From CAYVFC01 sp964450715 (GTDB lineage Bacteria > Myxococcota_A > Polyangia > Polyangiales > JAFGIB01): a DNA stretch of 47,919 nt. The stretch is taken from assembly GCA_964450715.1 (NCBI GenBank), contig CAYVFC010000054.1, forward strand, positions 1 to 47,919, in the 5' to 3' direction. The position numbers and the translations under genes were made by a program. Shown here one piece after another: positions 1 to 8,187 of this stretch (positions are counted from its first letter, which is position 1; every line of letters starts with the position of its first letter). Below the pieces are notes generated by a model that had not been told where the DNA came from, did no database searches, and saw nothing but the letters and a program-made list of their open reading frames with translations.

Positions 1-48
1 GCGCGGGCGGCGGCACGGGCGGAAGCGCGGGCGGCGGCACGGGCGGAA
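1..48. repeat. Two tandem copies of a 24-bp repeat
   Basis: Bases 1-24 and 25-48 are identical copies of a GC-rich 24-bp unit. In the reading frame of the following gene the unit encodes a Gly/Thr/Ser-rich linker (GGGTGGSA). The array continues off the left edge of the window, so the copy number is unknown. Such linkers are common in surface lipoproteins of Myxococcota between the lipid anchor and the folded domain. Confidence 0.9.
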
Positions 49-1439
49 GCGCGGGGAGCGATGCCGGCCTCGATGCCGGAGCTGACGCCGGCAGCGCGAC
101 CGAGAGCTTCGACCACATCTACGACGTCGGCCCGGGCCAGCCCTACGCCGATCCGGCAGAGGTGCCCTGGGAGTCGCTCGACCCGGGCAGCCTGGTGCGC
201 ATCCATCACCGGGAGCAGGCCTACGCCAGCAAGTGGGTGATCAACACCGAGGCCACCGCCGAGAAGCCGGTGGTGGTCCAGGGCATACCAGATGCAAACG
301 GCAATCTGCCCGTCATCACCGGCGACGGCGCCACCACCCGGCTAGAGCTCAACTACTGGAACGAAGAGCGCTCGGTGATCAAGCTGGGCGGCAGCAACCT
401 GCCCACCGACCAGGAGGTGCCCGCGCATATCCGCATCGAGAGCCTGGAGATCCGCAGCGCAAGGCCGGCCTATTCCTTCACCGACGAGACCGGATCCGCC
501 GACACCTACAACTCCAACGCCGCGGCCATCCACGTGGAGGTGGGCGAGCACATCACCATCCGCAACTGCATCCTGCACGACTCGGGCAACGGCTTCTTCG
601 CCGGGCACGGCAGCCGACACCTGTTGCTGGAGGGCAACTACATTTACGACAACGGCATCGAGGGCAGCATCTACGAGCACAACAATTACACCGAGAGCTT
701 CGGTATCACCTTCCAGTACAACCGCTTCGGTCCGCTGCGCCCGGGGTGTCTGGGCAACAACCTCAAGGACCGCTCGGCCGGCACGGTCATCCGCTACAAC
801 TTCATCGAGTCGGGCAATCGCCAGCTCGACCTGGTGGATAGCGACTACCAGGATTTCATCGACGACCCGTCATACCGGACCACCTTTGTCTACGGCAACA
901 TCCTGGTCGAGCCCGACGGAGCCGGTAACAGCCAGATCGTCCACTACGGCGGCGACGGCGACGAGGCCAGGTTTCGCAAGGGAACGCTCCATTTCTACCA
1001 CAACACCGTGGTCTCCACCCGCAGCGGTAATACTACCTTGCTCAGGCTATCCACCAACGATGAGAGCGCGGACGTGAGGGACAACATCGTCTACGCCACC
1101 GCCGGCGGCTCGCGACTGGCCATCTGCAGCGGCACCGGCGCCATCACCCTTTCGGACAACTGGCTGCCCACGGGTTGGCGCCAGACGCACGAGAGCCAGC
1201 TCGACGGCAGCATCGACCCATCAAACAACCTGGAGGGCAGCGAGCCCGGCTTTACGGACGCCGCCGCGCAAGACTACAGCCTGCTGTCGAGCTCCATCTG
1301 CGTCGGAGCCGCGGGCGAGCTGGCTGCGGCCGCCGGGTCCGACCATCCGGTCACGCGCCAGTACGTGATGCACCGCTCCTCCGAGAGCCGTCCGGACCTC
1401 GACGATCTCAGCATCGGCGCGCTCGCCGTGAAGCCGTGA
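3..1439 (+). CDS. Secreted right-handed beta-helix protein (5' partial)
   Basis: The reading frame is open to the left edge, so the start and any signal peptide lie outside the window. The visible N-terminus is a low-complexity linker (GGGTGGSAG repeats, then SDAGLDAGADAGS) of the kind that follows a lipoprotein anchor. The rest shows short repeated beta-strand rungs such as IRNCILHDSGNGFF, LLLEGNYIYDNGIEG and VIRYNFIESGNRQLDLVD, typical of parallel beta-helix proteins of the pectate-lyase / NosD type. Members of that fold bind or cleave polysaccharides, but no catalytic residues can be assigned here, so the substrate is unknown. The protein is probably exported and surface-exposed. It is the first of three consecutive plus-strand genes for secreted proteins. 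Confidence 0.8.
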   Translation, partial: AGGGTGGSAGGGTGGSAGSDAGLDAGADAGSATESFDHIYDVGPGQPYADPAEVPWESLDPGSLVRIHHREQAYASKWVINTEATAEKPVVVQGIPDANGNLPVITGDGATTRLELNYWNEERSVIKLGGSNLPTDQEVPAHIRIESLEIRSARPAYSFTDETGSADTYNSNAAAIHVEVGEHITIRNCILHDSGNGFFAGHGSRHLLLEGNYIYDNGIEGSIYEHNNYTESFGITFQYNRFGPLRPGCLGNNLKDRSAGTVIRYNFIESGNRQLDLVDSDYQDFIDDPSYRTTFVYGNILVEPDGAGNSQIVHYGGDGDEARFRKGTLHFYHNTVVSTRSGNTTLLRLSTNDESADVRDNIVYATAGGSRLAICSGTGAITLSDNWLPTGWRQTHESQLDGSIDPSNNLEGSEPGFTDAAAQDYSLLSSSICVGAAGELAAAAGSDHPVTRQYVMHRSSESRPDLDDLSIGALAVKP

Positions 1440-1640
1440 GGGGCGGGAGGGGAGTGGGGCGTCGGACCGGACAACGGTGTCGTACCGCGGCCCGTCGATG
1501 TTGCCGTTTCTGGCACAGTTAAGGGCGGCAAGATATGTCTACCGGCCACGGGCTTTCTTACCGGGGGGTTCGGAAGCATGTATACGGCACGGAGTTTGCG
1601 ACGTCGTCGGGGTACCTAAGAAGACCCAGGAGGAAGTTAT

Positions 1641-2639
1641 ATGCGTGACCTCTCGCCCGCGATACCGGACTCGACACTTCGGTCTCGGCGTCCTTTCAAC
1701 GGCGACGGAAGTACCGTACGGCCCGCCTGCCGTTGCTGGGCGGCGACCCTGCCGTTTGTTTACTTGGCCGGGTGTTTCGTCACAGTCACGAACGATGGGA
1801 CCCGAGTCGGCGGTGACGACGCTTCCATCGCCGATGCGGAGGGCGGGACCGACGGTGCCGACGACGCGAACCGGTCAGCACCATGTCCGCAGGACCCCGT
1901 GGAGCAGGGCCAGGAGTGCGCATTCGAGGGAGAGTGTGCAGGCGGATACAACTCTCGCTGCGTCTGTACGAACGGCTTGGCGGTCTGCCAGGCGGACGAG
2001 TGCGCAGAAGGTTTCACGGACAGGTGGTACCTGTGCGATCATACGATGCGGCTCCCGCCCGGCTGTCACTGCGAGAGGCGAGTGCCCGAGGGCCAGGTCG
2101 GGTTTTACTGCTACTGCGAGATGGATGAGGGGGCGATCTGCCGGTGGGAAGCGTTGGATCAGAACACCGGGACCGGCGGCAATGCCGAGTATTTGCCGGT
2201 GAACTCGTGCGGTCTTGGAACCTGTCAGGAGGGCGGCCCCGTCTACGTTGAAAACAGCCAGGCGGTACAGCCAGTCGGCCAGGGGGGTGATATCCGGCCG
2301 GGCAAGTACGTACTGGTCTCTTTCGTCACGCACGGCGAACGAATTTGCCGCTTCATCCACGATAAACCGTACTACCAGACACTGCTGCTGCGAGCGGACG
2401 AAGGCGCGATCGTTGACGACGATAGCCTTTTCTTGCATTGGGGCGGCCGCTTCATTTATTCGACCGAAGCGAACGCCATCGACATCGATATGACCTGCTA
2501 CAGTGTTGACAACCGTGCACCGTGGGGTCCTTTCGGTCCGTTCGAGACCTTCACCGCCGAGCCGGGCCGTCTGGAGCTCTTCAGCGCCGAGTGCGGCTTT
2601 CGCGTGGAGTACCGTCTCATTTCGTCCGAGGTACCCTGA
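1641..2639 (+). CDS. Cys-rich putative lipoprotein, 332 aa
   Basis: ATG 1641 is preceded by a strong Shine-Dalgarno sequence (AGGAGGAAG, about 8 nt upstream). Residues about 35-46 form a short hydrophobic stretch ending in LAGC, a plausible lipobox, although the N-terminal leader of some 35 polar residues is long and the true start could be internal. After the Cys comes an acidic DA/DG-rich linker, then a Cys-rich segment (about residues 80-160, with many Cys pairs) suggesting a small disulfide-bonded domain, and a C-terminal beta-rich part (HGERICRFIHDKPYYQTLLLR and following). I do not recognise the family. It is likely anchored outside the cytoplasmic membrane. A MITE-like element begins 17 bp after the stop codon. 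Confidence 0.75.
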   Translation: MRDLSPAIPDSTLRSRRPFNGDGSTVRPACRCWAATLPFVYLAGCFVTVTNDGTRVGGDDASIADAEGGTDGADDANRSAPCPQDPVEQGQECAFEGECAGGYNSRCVCTNGLAVCQADECAEGFTDRWYLCDHTMRLPPGCHCERRVPEGQVGFYCYCEMDEGAICRWEALDQNTGTGGNAEYLPVNSCGLGTCQEGGPVYVENSQAVQPVGQGGDIRPGKYVLVSFVTHGERICRFIHDKPYYQTLLLRADEGAIVDDDSLFLHWGGRFIYSTEANAIDIDMTCYSVDNRAPWGPFGPFETFTAEPGRLELFSAECGFRVEYRLISSEVP

Positions 2640-2655
2640 CGCGAAGCGAATTTTT

Positions 2656-2830
2656 GGGTGTGTCCCACTTGGTCAACTGAAATGGTGGCCCCTTGCGGTA
2701 ACTTCTTAAAGAGCCGTGGCGGTAATGTCATTTCGAGCGCAGCGAGAAATCTCCAAGAGACATTTCTCGTCGCCTTCGGCTACTCGAAATGACAGGTGCG
2801 GGTCTTCGGTTGACCAAGTGGGACACACCC
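2656..2830. mobile_element. MITE-like element, 175 bp, 22-bp perfect inverted ends
   Basis: Bases 2656-2677 (starting GGGTGTGTCCCACTTGG) and 2809-2830 are perfect 22-bp inverted repeats. The element is flanked by an 8-bp direct repeat, GAATTTTT, at 2648-2655 and 2831-2838, which looks like a target-site duplication. There is no coding capacity, so movement would need a transposase supplied elsewhere; the IS family cannot be named from this sequence alone. A copy of dispersed repeat family A (2726-2794) lies nested inside. Together with a short stretch at 2840-2950 in which I see nothing, it fills the 311-bp gap between the two lipoprotein genes. Confidence 0.85.
2726..2794. repeat. Family A palindromic repeat, copy 1 (nested in the MITE)
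   Basis: The left arm TGTCATTTCGAG..CGAGAAAT pairs with the right arm ATTTCTCG...CTCGAAATGACA to give an imperfect hairpin of about 69 nt. The same core occurs at 6391, 11397, 12922, 30282 and 40939. This is the only copy inside another element. Confidence 0.85.
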
Positions 2831-2950
2831 GAATTTTTACCCGACCCTGTCGCCCCGGCCCGCCGGGAGGACGATGTTCAATAATTATGGTACCTAGAGT
2901 CGCGCGGTAGCCATCCGCCTATCAATAACCACCTTCTCATTACGCGTAAA

Positions 2951-3874
2951 ATGCATCCTGATCAGCGATGGCCATCGGTTTTTCTAGCCGTCTTCTCTTG
3001 GGTTTTCCTCGCTTGCGGGTCCGACGATGAACCGCGCCCGTCTGCAGACGCCGCTACCGCGGACGGCGCCTCGGTCGATGGTCGTCTTGGCGGTGACGCG
3101 GCGGTGTCTAAAGATGCGAGCGCGGTGAGCGGCGCGGACGCAGGTACGGCGGATAGCGGTGAGCTCGCTTCCGACGCGTCGTGCCTCGCGGACGCGTCGG
3201 ACTGCCGGTGGCAATGCGACATGGTGCTGCAGGACTGCCCCTCAGGACAGAAGTGCAACGCGGTGATGACCCACATTCAAGATCCTTGGCGGGGAACCGT
3301 TTGCGTGGACGACAACCGTACAGAGGGCGGAGGGCTATTAGGGGACATCTGCTTCAACATGCCCGGGGGAGGCGACACCTGCGGACCTGGTTCCATGTGC
3401 GTGCAGTTCGGCACCGGAGAGGGCGACTGCCGTGCGTTCTGTCGCCCTGCTGCCGAGGGCCCGGCCTGTCCTGCGGGGACACTTTGCGCGGGTCTGGACG
3501 GGGAGGGGAGGGTTCGGCTCTGCTTCGACCGCTGCCATCCGTTATTAAAGGACTGCCCCTCCGAGGAGCATCTCTTCGGCTGTTATCCGGAGCAGGGCGG
3601 GTTCGCCTGTCTTCCCTGGCGACTCGGCGGCCGCGGTCGCTACCAGGACCCGTGCGAGCGCCACCTCGACTGCGCCCCGGGCCATTTCTGCGCCGCCGCG
3701 GAACAGGTCCCCGGCTGCGCGGCGGCTTCGGGTTGCTGCTCGACCTTCTGCGATATAAACGAATCCGATTCCTGCCCCGGAGCCGCCGAGGGAGAGGCTT
3801 GCCAGCCCTTCTATCCTCCCGGCGACGTACCGGCCGGTCAGGAGAACGTCGGGTTGTGCGTTGTGTTGGTATAG
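2951..3874 (+). CDS. Cys-rich putative lipoprotein, 307 aa
   Basis: The protein starts with a short basic stretch, a hydrophobic segment (VFLAVFSWVFLAC) and a lipobox-like FLAC followed by GSDDEPRP, so it should be lipidated on the Cys at about residue 22. A DA/DG-rich linker (residues 30-75) leads into a Cys-rich region spanning most of the rest, with more than 20 cysteines in spacings reminiscent of small extracellular disulfide modules (for example CDMVLQDCPSGQKC and CERHLDCAPGHFC). No enzymatic motif is visible. A role in adhesion or as a structural surface protein is possible but not shown. It is similar in layout to the lipoprotein at 1641-2639, and the two may be distant paralogues. 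Confidence 0.8.
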   Translation: MHPDQRWPSVFLAVFSWVFLACGSDDEPRPSADAATADGASVDGRLGGDAAVSKDASAVSGADAGTADSGELASDASCLADASDCRWQCDMVLQDCPSGQKCNAVMTHIQDPWRGTVCVDDNRTEGGGLLGDICFNMPGGGDTCGPGSMCVQFGTGEGDCRAFCRPAAEGPACPAGTLCAGLDGEGRVRLCFDRCHPLLKDCPSEEHLFGCYPEQGGFACLPWRLGGRGRYQDPCERHLDCAPGHFCAAAEQVPGCAAASGCCSTFCDINESDSCPGAAEGEACQPFYPPGDVPAGQENVGLCVVLV

Positions 3875-3988
3875 GCAACGCTCACATTACTCGTTGTATC
3901 CCCACAAATGCGCCTCCGCCTCCGGGACACGGCGTGACAGACGCCGCCGAGCTTGCCTTCGGTCGCGCTTGGTCTTACCCTGACGGAG

Positions 3989-4573
3989 ATGGCCAGATCG
4001 GGTTCGCGAGGTTCGACGAGTATCGGTATTCGGCCCTTGCGCCGTGCCGCGGAACGCCTCCCCGATCATCCGTTGGTGGCCGCGCTCAGAGAGGTCGGCG
4101 TCGACCTTCTGGACCCCGACCTGCCCGAGCGCGTCGACCACGAGGTCATCGCCGGTTTCTTGGCGCGCGTACCCGAGGTGATGGGGGAGGATTTGCTGGG
4201 GCTGCGCCTGGTCGACCAGCTAGAGCCCACGGATCTGGATATCCTGCACTATATCGCCCGCGCCAGCCGTACGCTGCGAGAGGCGGTTGCGGGTCGCAAG
4301 CACATGAGCGGGCGCACGCCGCGTCGTAGGCTGGAGCAGGAGGGAACGACCTACCAGGACCTGCTGAACGAGCTGCGCGTCACCCTTGCCAGGCGCTATC
4401 TCGGCGATCGGCTCGGCGTCGAGGAGGTGGCATTTTTACTAGGCTATTCCTCTCCGCAAGCGTTTCGCCGCGCCTTCAAGCGGCAAACCGGAAGCGCTCC
4501 CCTCGCCTTTCGCGGACGACAGGGGTATCCCTACGAACAGAGAATAGCGGCCGCCATCAATTCCCCGCGATAA
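3989..4573 (+). pseudogene. AraC-type regulator lacking its middle, 194 aa
   Basis: The C-terminus (from about residue 95) is a clear AraC/XylS helix-turn-helix pair: RTPRRRLEQEGTTYQDLLNELR, then VAFLLGYSSPQAFRRAFKRQTG. The N-terminus (GIRPLRRAAERLPDHPLVAALREVGVDLLDPDLPERVDHEVI... SRTLREAVA) resembles the start of the arabinose-binding-like domain of the longer AraC regulators (about 330-350 aa). The two parts join directly near base 4290, so about 130-150 residues of sensor domain are missing without a frameshift. ATG 3989 is chosen because a purine-rich GGAG lies just upstream; TTG 3953 is also in frame. The product may still bind DNA but cannot have a normal sensor domain, so I list it as a probable decayed gene. 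The 3875-3988 gap shows nothing recognisable. Confidence 0.65.
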
Positions 4574-4580
4574 ATTTCGC

Positions 4581-6428
4581 ATGCTGAGTATTCCTCGTGC
4601 CGAGTTCACTTGTTCTTCTAACCGGATACGGGCCTATGCTATCCGGTGTTGCGCCGTTTTCTTCGTCGTATGGTTCCTCGTACAATGCATAAATACCGCT
4701 CACTACAATTCTCTATGTAACGACGAAAACAAGCATATCGCTACCGGCTGGTGGCTTCTGACTCGCGGAGAATGTTGTCTCGGCCGCGATAATGGTCCGC
4801 TTACCGCATGGCTTTCTCTGCCCCTTCTGTTGCTCGACGTTCGAGAGCACGCGGCAATCGGTTGGGATATCAGTCCTCATCTCTCGGGATCGTTGCTGAT
4901 CTTCGATTCTCCGGAGCCGGAGAAGATCATTCACGCTTCCCGATACATGACCATCGCGGCGGCCCTGCTGCTCTTGTTCACCGCTGCGTTGTTGACGCGA
5001 CGGCTTTTCGCGCGCGGTTCGGTTCTGATCACGCTCGGTCTTCTTTGTTTCGATCCGAATTTAGTCGCTCACTATTCTGTAGCCGGTACGGATGCGTTAT
5101 TGGTTACCACTTCATTGCTTTACCTGCTCGTTTTTGACCTTTTTGCCGAACGCCCTACGGTTTCGCGTTCTCTGTTACTGGGATTTTCCTTCGCCATCGC
5201 CGTGGAGGCGAAGTTGACAGCAGTAATTCTTATACCCTGTACGTTTGTTTTGGTACTGTTGTACGCCGGTCATTTGCGTAAGTGGGGCGTCGTACATCTG
5301 CTCGGCCGGGTTCCGCTGGCGTTCCTAGGCGCTTTTACCGCATTCTGGGCCGGCTATGGTTTTCATATTTCGAACAATCCGCCGTTTCTGGATGCGTCGA
5401 GTCTTATTGATAGTCTGTCTAATGCCGGAGATACCGCGTATAAAATTACGTTTCCCGCGTTTCATTTGGGGAGCGTGAGCGATCATTTTCCGGAGTACTA
5501 TCTGACCGTTTTCGTATTGAAGACACCGGTCGCTTTGATGATATTCTGGGTACTTGCCCTGGTCTTGTCCTGGCTGAGGAGACGAGCAATGTGGGGAGTT
5601 GGGATCGCTCCCCTCATGATGGCTGCCGCTTTCTTTTCGGTGGTGCTGATCGCCAAGCTCAATATCGGCGTACGGCATATCCTAACCATTTACCCTCTTA
5701 TGGCCATCTATTGCGGAGGGGTGCTCGGCGAATTCATCGGCCGTACTTATTCCGGGCGGAAGACCGTTTGCTCATTTGCGGTTATTCTCGTCGGCTGGCT
5801 GGGACTGGAGTCGGCTGCCATCAGCCCCAACTATATATCGTATTTCAACCAATTCGCCGGGGGAGCAAGGGGGGGTGCGCGTTATCTCGGGGATTCCAAC
5901 CTCGACTGGGGTCAGGATTTAAAGGAACTAAAGAGAGTATTGGATGAACTCGGAATAGAAGAAGTCATTTTATCTTATTTAGGCAATACGTACCCCGCGT
6001 TCTACGGCATTCGATATCAATACTTGCCGCCCATGTATTACCACCACCATTTCGACTATACAGTCGACTCACGTCGAGAGGTACTGGCTATCAGCGTCAA
6101 TAACCTTCAAGGATTGACCCTTTCGCCGGATGACCCGTTTCTGTGGCTCAAGGGAAGAGTACCCATGGCCAGAGCTGGTTACAGTGTTTATCTTTACGAT
6201 ATCACCGGAGATGTGGAAGCCCACTGTCGTCTGGCGCAGATCTATGAGATGGCGGAACGGCCTGTTTTGAAAGCGAAGGAGCTGGAAAAAGTAAAAAGAC
6301 TAGGCTCGCCCGCCAAGTGCGAAGAACTGAAGGCTTTCTCTCCGGCAAATGGGACACATGGAACCCGTCGAGGTTTTTTCGAGACTTCCATGTCATCTCG
6401 ACCGGAGGGAGAGATCTCCTTCAAATAG
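4581..6428 (+). CDS. GT-C membrane glycosyltransferase (PMT/GT39-like), 615 aa
   Basis: A polytopic membrane protein with about 10-12 hydrophobic segments. The first periplasmic loop carries NDENKHIATGWW (Asp48-Glu49), matching the acidic DExxH(I/A) signature of the dolichyl-phosphomannose-protein mannosyltransferase and ArnT-like GT-C family, in which the acidic pair is needed for catalysis. The C-terminal domain has GGARYLGDSNLDWGQDLKELK, also typical of this family. It probably transfers a sugar from a polyprenyl-phosphate donor to a protein or lipid on the outer face of the cytoplasmic membrane; donor and acceptor are unknown. Base composition is visibly less GC-rich than the flanks, hinting at transfer. 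The last residues (about MSSRPEGEISFK) are encoded by a family A repeat, so the native C-terminus has probably been altered by insertion. Confidence 0.85.
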   Translation: MLSIPRAEFTCSSNRIRAYAIRCCAVFFVVWFLVQCINTAHYNSLCNDENKHIATGWWLLTRGECCLGRDNGPLTAWLSLPLLLLDVREHAAIGWDISPHLSGSLLIFDSPEPEKIIHASRYMTIAAALLLLFTAALLTRRLFARGSVLITLGLLCFDPNLVAHYSVAGTDALLVTTSLLYLLVFDLFAERPTVSRSLLLGFSFAIAVEAKLTAVILIPCTFVLVLLYAGHLRKWGVVHLLGRVPLAFLGAFTAFWAGYGFHISNNPPFLDASSLIDSLSNAGDTAYKITFPAFHLGSVSDHFPEYYLTVFVLKTPVALMIFWVLALVLSWLRRRAMWGVGIAPLMMAAAFFSVVLIAKLNIGVRHILTIYPLMAIYCGGVLGEFIGRTYSGRKTVCSFAVILVGWLGLESAAISPNYISYFNQFAGGARGGARYLGDSNLDWGQDLKELKRVLDELGIEEVILSYLGNTYPAFYGIRYQYLPPMYYHHHFDYTVDSRREVLAISVNNLQGLTLSPDDPFLWLKGRVPMARAGYSVYLYDITGDVEAHCRLAQIYEMAERPVLKAKELEKVKRLGSPAKCEELKAFSPANGTHGTRRGFFETSMSSRPEGEISFK

Positions 6429-6455
6429 GGATCTCTCCCTCCGGTCGAGATGACA
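6391..6455. terminator. Family A palindromic repeat, copy 2; likely two-way terminator
   Basis: A near-perfect palindrome: TGTCATCTCGACCGGAGGGA continues to about 6419, then a short AT-rich loop, then the reverse complement to 6455. It lies between the converging glycosyltransferase (ends 6428) and MATE gene (ends 6493), and its left arm is read as the glycosyltransferase's last codons. The stem is long enough to act as a terminator in both directions. Confidence 0.75.
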
Positions 6456-6492
6456 GCGGCAGCAAAACGCGAGGACGTTACGAATACGGACG

Positions 6493-7898
6493 CTAAACCT
6501 TCGTATGTATCCACTTCCCGCGGCGATACCAGAGGTAGATAGCGGCGCTGTCGAAGATGAGCGAGAAGAACATGGCCCACCATACACCCTGTACGCCGTA
6601 TCCCGCGGGCACGGCTAGGGCGTAGGCTAGCGGGAGCTTGATGATCCAGTTGGCGACCACCGCGATCACCATGGGGGGTCGGGTGTCTCCGGCGCCGCCG
6701 AGCACGGCGCCCCAGATCACGCTGAAGGCGGTGGCCAGGTTGGCCGCGACCAGCAGGCGCATGAAAAGCGCGCCCAGCTCCAACACCTCCTGGCTGCTGC
6801 TGTCGAAAAGTCCGATGATCTCGCGCGGCCAGAAGTAATAGAAAACACCGACGATGGCGGAGAGCAGAAGGCTCAGGCGGGTGCTCTTGTCCACCAGGGT
6901 CCGAATACCCGCGATATTGCCGGTTCCCAGCGACTGGCCGGTGAGCGTGCTGACCGCAGCGGCCAGCGCGCCGTGGTAGAGCCAGACCAGCGACAGGGCT
7001 CTGACGGTGATGCCGAAGGCGGCTACACCGGCCGAGCCGAAGCGGGCGATAACGCCGAGCAGCAGCACCGTGCTGGCCGGTCGGGTCAGCATGGCCAGGC
7101 TGGCCGGTAAGCCGATGCGCAGCAGCGTCCGCCAGGCATGGGTCCCCCTGGGGACCAGCAGCCCCTGGGCGGCAAACGGTAGGCGGCTCGAGCGGTAGGC
7201 GAAGGCCAGCCAGCCGAGGCCCAGCGTCGAGCAGATCAGCGAGGCAGTGCCGGCGCCGGCCACGCCGCAGGCGGGTAGCCCGGCCCAGCCGAAGATCAGC
7301 AGCGGGTCGAGCGCCGCGTTCAACAGGTTGGTTACCACCCCGGCGACCATGGGCGTGCGGGTATCGCCGGCCGCGGTGAAGAAGCTGCTGAGCGCCATCG
7401 CAGGATAAATCGGTAAGAAGCTGAGCAACATGGGGACCAGGTACTGTAGCGCCAGCTCGGTCACCCGCGGCGAGGTCCCGAACAGCCCTACCCCGGGAGC
7501 GGCGAGAACCAGACCCGCCGCCCCCATCCCCCCAGCCCCAGCAGGATACTGAGCTGAAAGGCCTGCGCGGCCACGCTCCCGGCGCCGTCCTTGCCCTCGA
7601 GCTGGCCCGCGCCCACGCGCCGCGAGATCATGGCCAGCGCGCCGGCGTAGACGATCTGTGTGAGCCCGAACAGGCAGAAAACCACGTTGCCGATCAGAGA
7701 GACCGCGGCCAGGGCGTCCGTTCCCAGCCTTCCGATCCAGTACATGTCCACCACGGCAAAGGCGGTATGCGCGCCCATGGAGATGGCGACCGGCCAGGAG
7801 AGCGCCCACACGGAGCGCAAGCTGGTGGGATCGAGCGCCTGACGGGGGTCTGAGGCGGATCGGTGGCCGGATGGGTTGTTCTGCTCGTCGGAGGTCAC
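6493..7898 (-). pseudogene. MATE family efflux transporter with a frameshift
   Basis: Two overlapping minus-strand frames together give a full MATE (NorM/DinF-type) multidrug/Na+ or H+ antiporter. The N-terminal part, LRSVWALSWPVAISMGAHTAFAVVDMYWIGRLGTDALAAVSLIGN..., runs to LLGLGGWGRR and stops. The C-terminal part restarts as GMGAAGLVLAAPGVGLFG and continues through FFTAAGDTRTPM and SLGTGNIAG to the end. The frame changes at a G6 tract (C6 on the plus strand, 7528-7533); one extra G would restore a continuous protein of about 468 aa. This may be a sequencing or assembly error in a homopolymer or a true mutation. The start is uncertain: GTG 7898 gives VTSDEQNNPSGHRS just before the first membrane segment. 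Twelve membrane segments are expected. Confidence 0.8.
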
Positions 7899-8096
7899 TT
7901 GTATTGCGGGCGTATCGACGCCATCACGGCCGGAACGCGTTTCGGTGTCGGCAGGGGATCCGTCCCTGCGATCGAGATGATAAGGGATAGGATTGAGATG
8001 ACGAGACGAGAGTCGAGGGTACCGGCGAAGAAGAGAGCTCCGTTTGACACCGCACCCAAGCGCCCATAGGTTGTTAACGTATAGCAGCGTATCGAT

Positions 8097-8187
8097 TCGA
8101 GCCCATTGCAAAAACCCGGACCGGGGTTTTTCGATGGCGTGGCCGTGCCGCAGACGAAGACGGACGGGATTTTTCGAATGGGCTCGA
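8097..8187 (+). promoter_or_regulatory. Possible attenuator-like leader with alternative hairpins
   Basis: TCGAGCCCATT at 8097-8107 is the exact reverse complement of 8177-8187, and the pairing extends imperfectly inward (CAAAAACCCG with CGGGATTTTTCG). The same AAAAACCC segment (8110-8117) can instead pair with CCGGGGTTTTT (8121-8131) to form a compact terminator-like hairpin ending in a T run. The two structures exclude each other. The long stem would cover the ATG at 8178 of the dehydratase operon. No ligand-binding core or leader peptide is recognisable, so this is a structural observation only. The rest of 7899-8096, between the divergent MATE and dehydratase genes, shows nothing clear. 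Confidence 0.45.
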
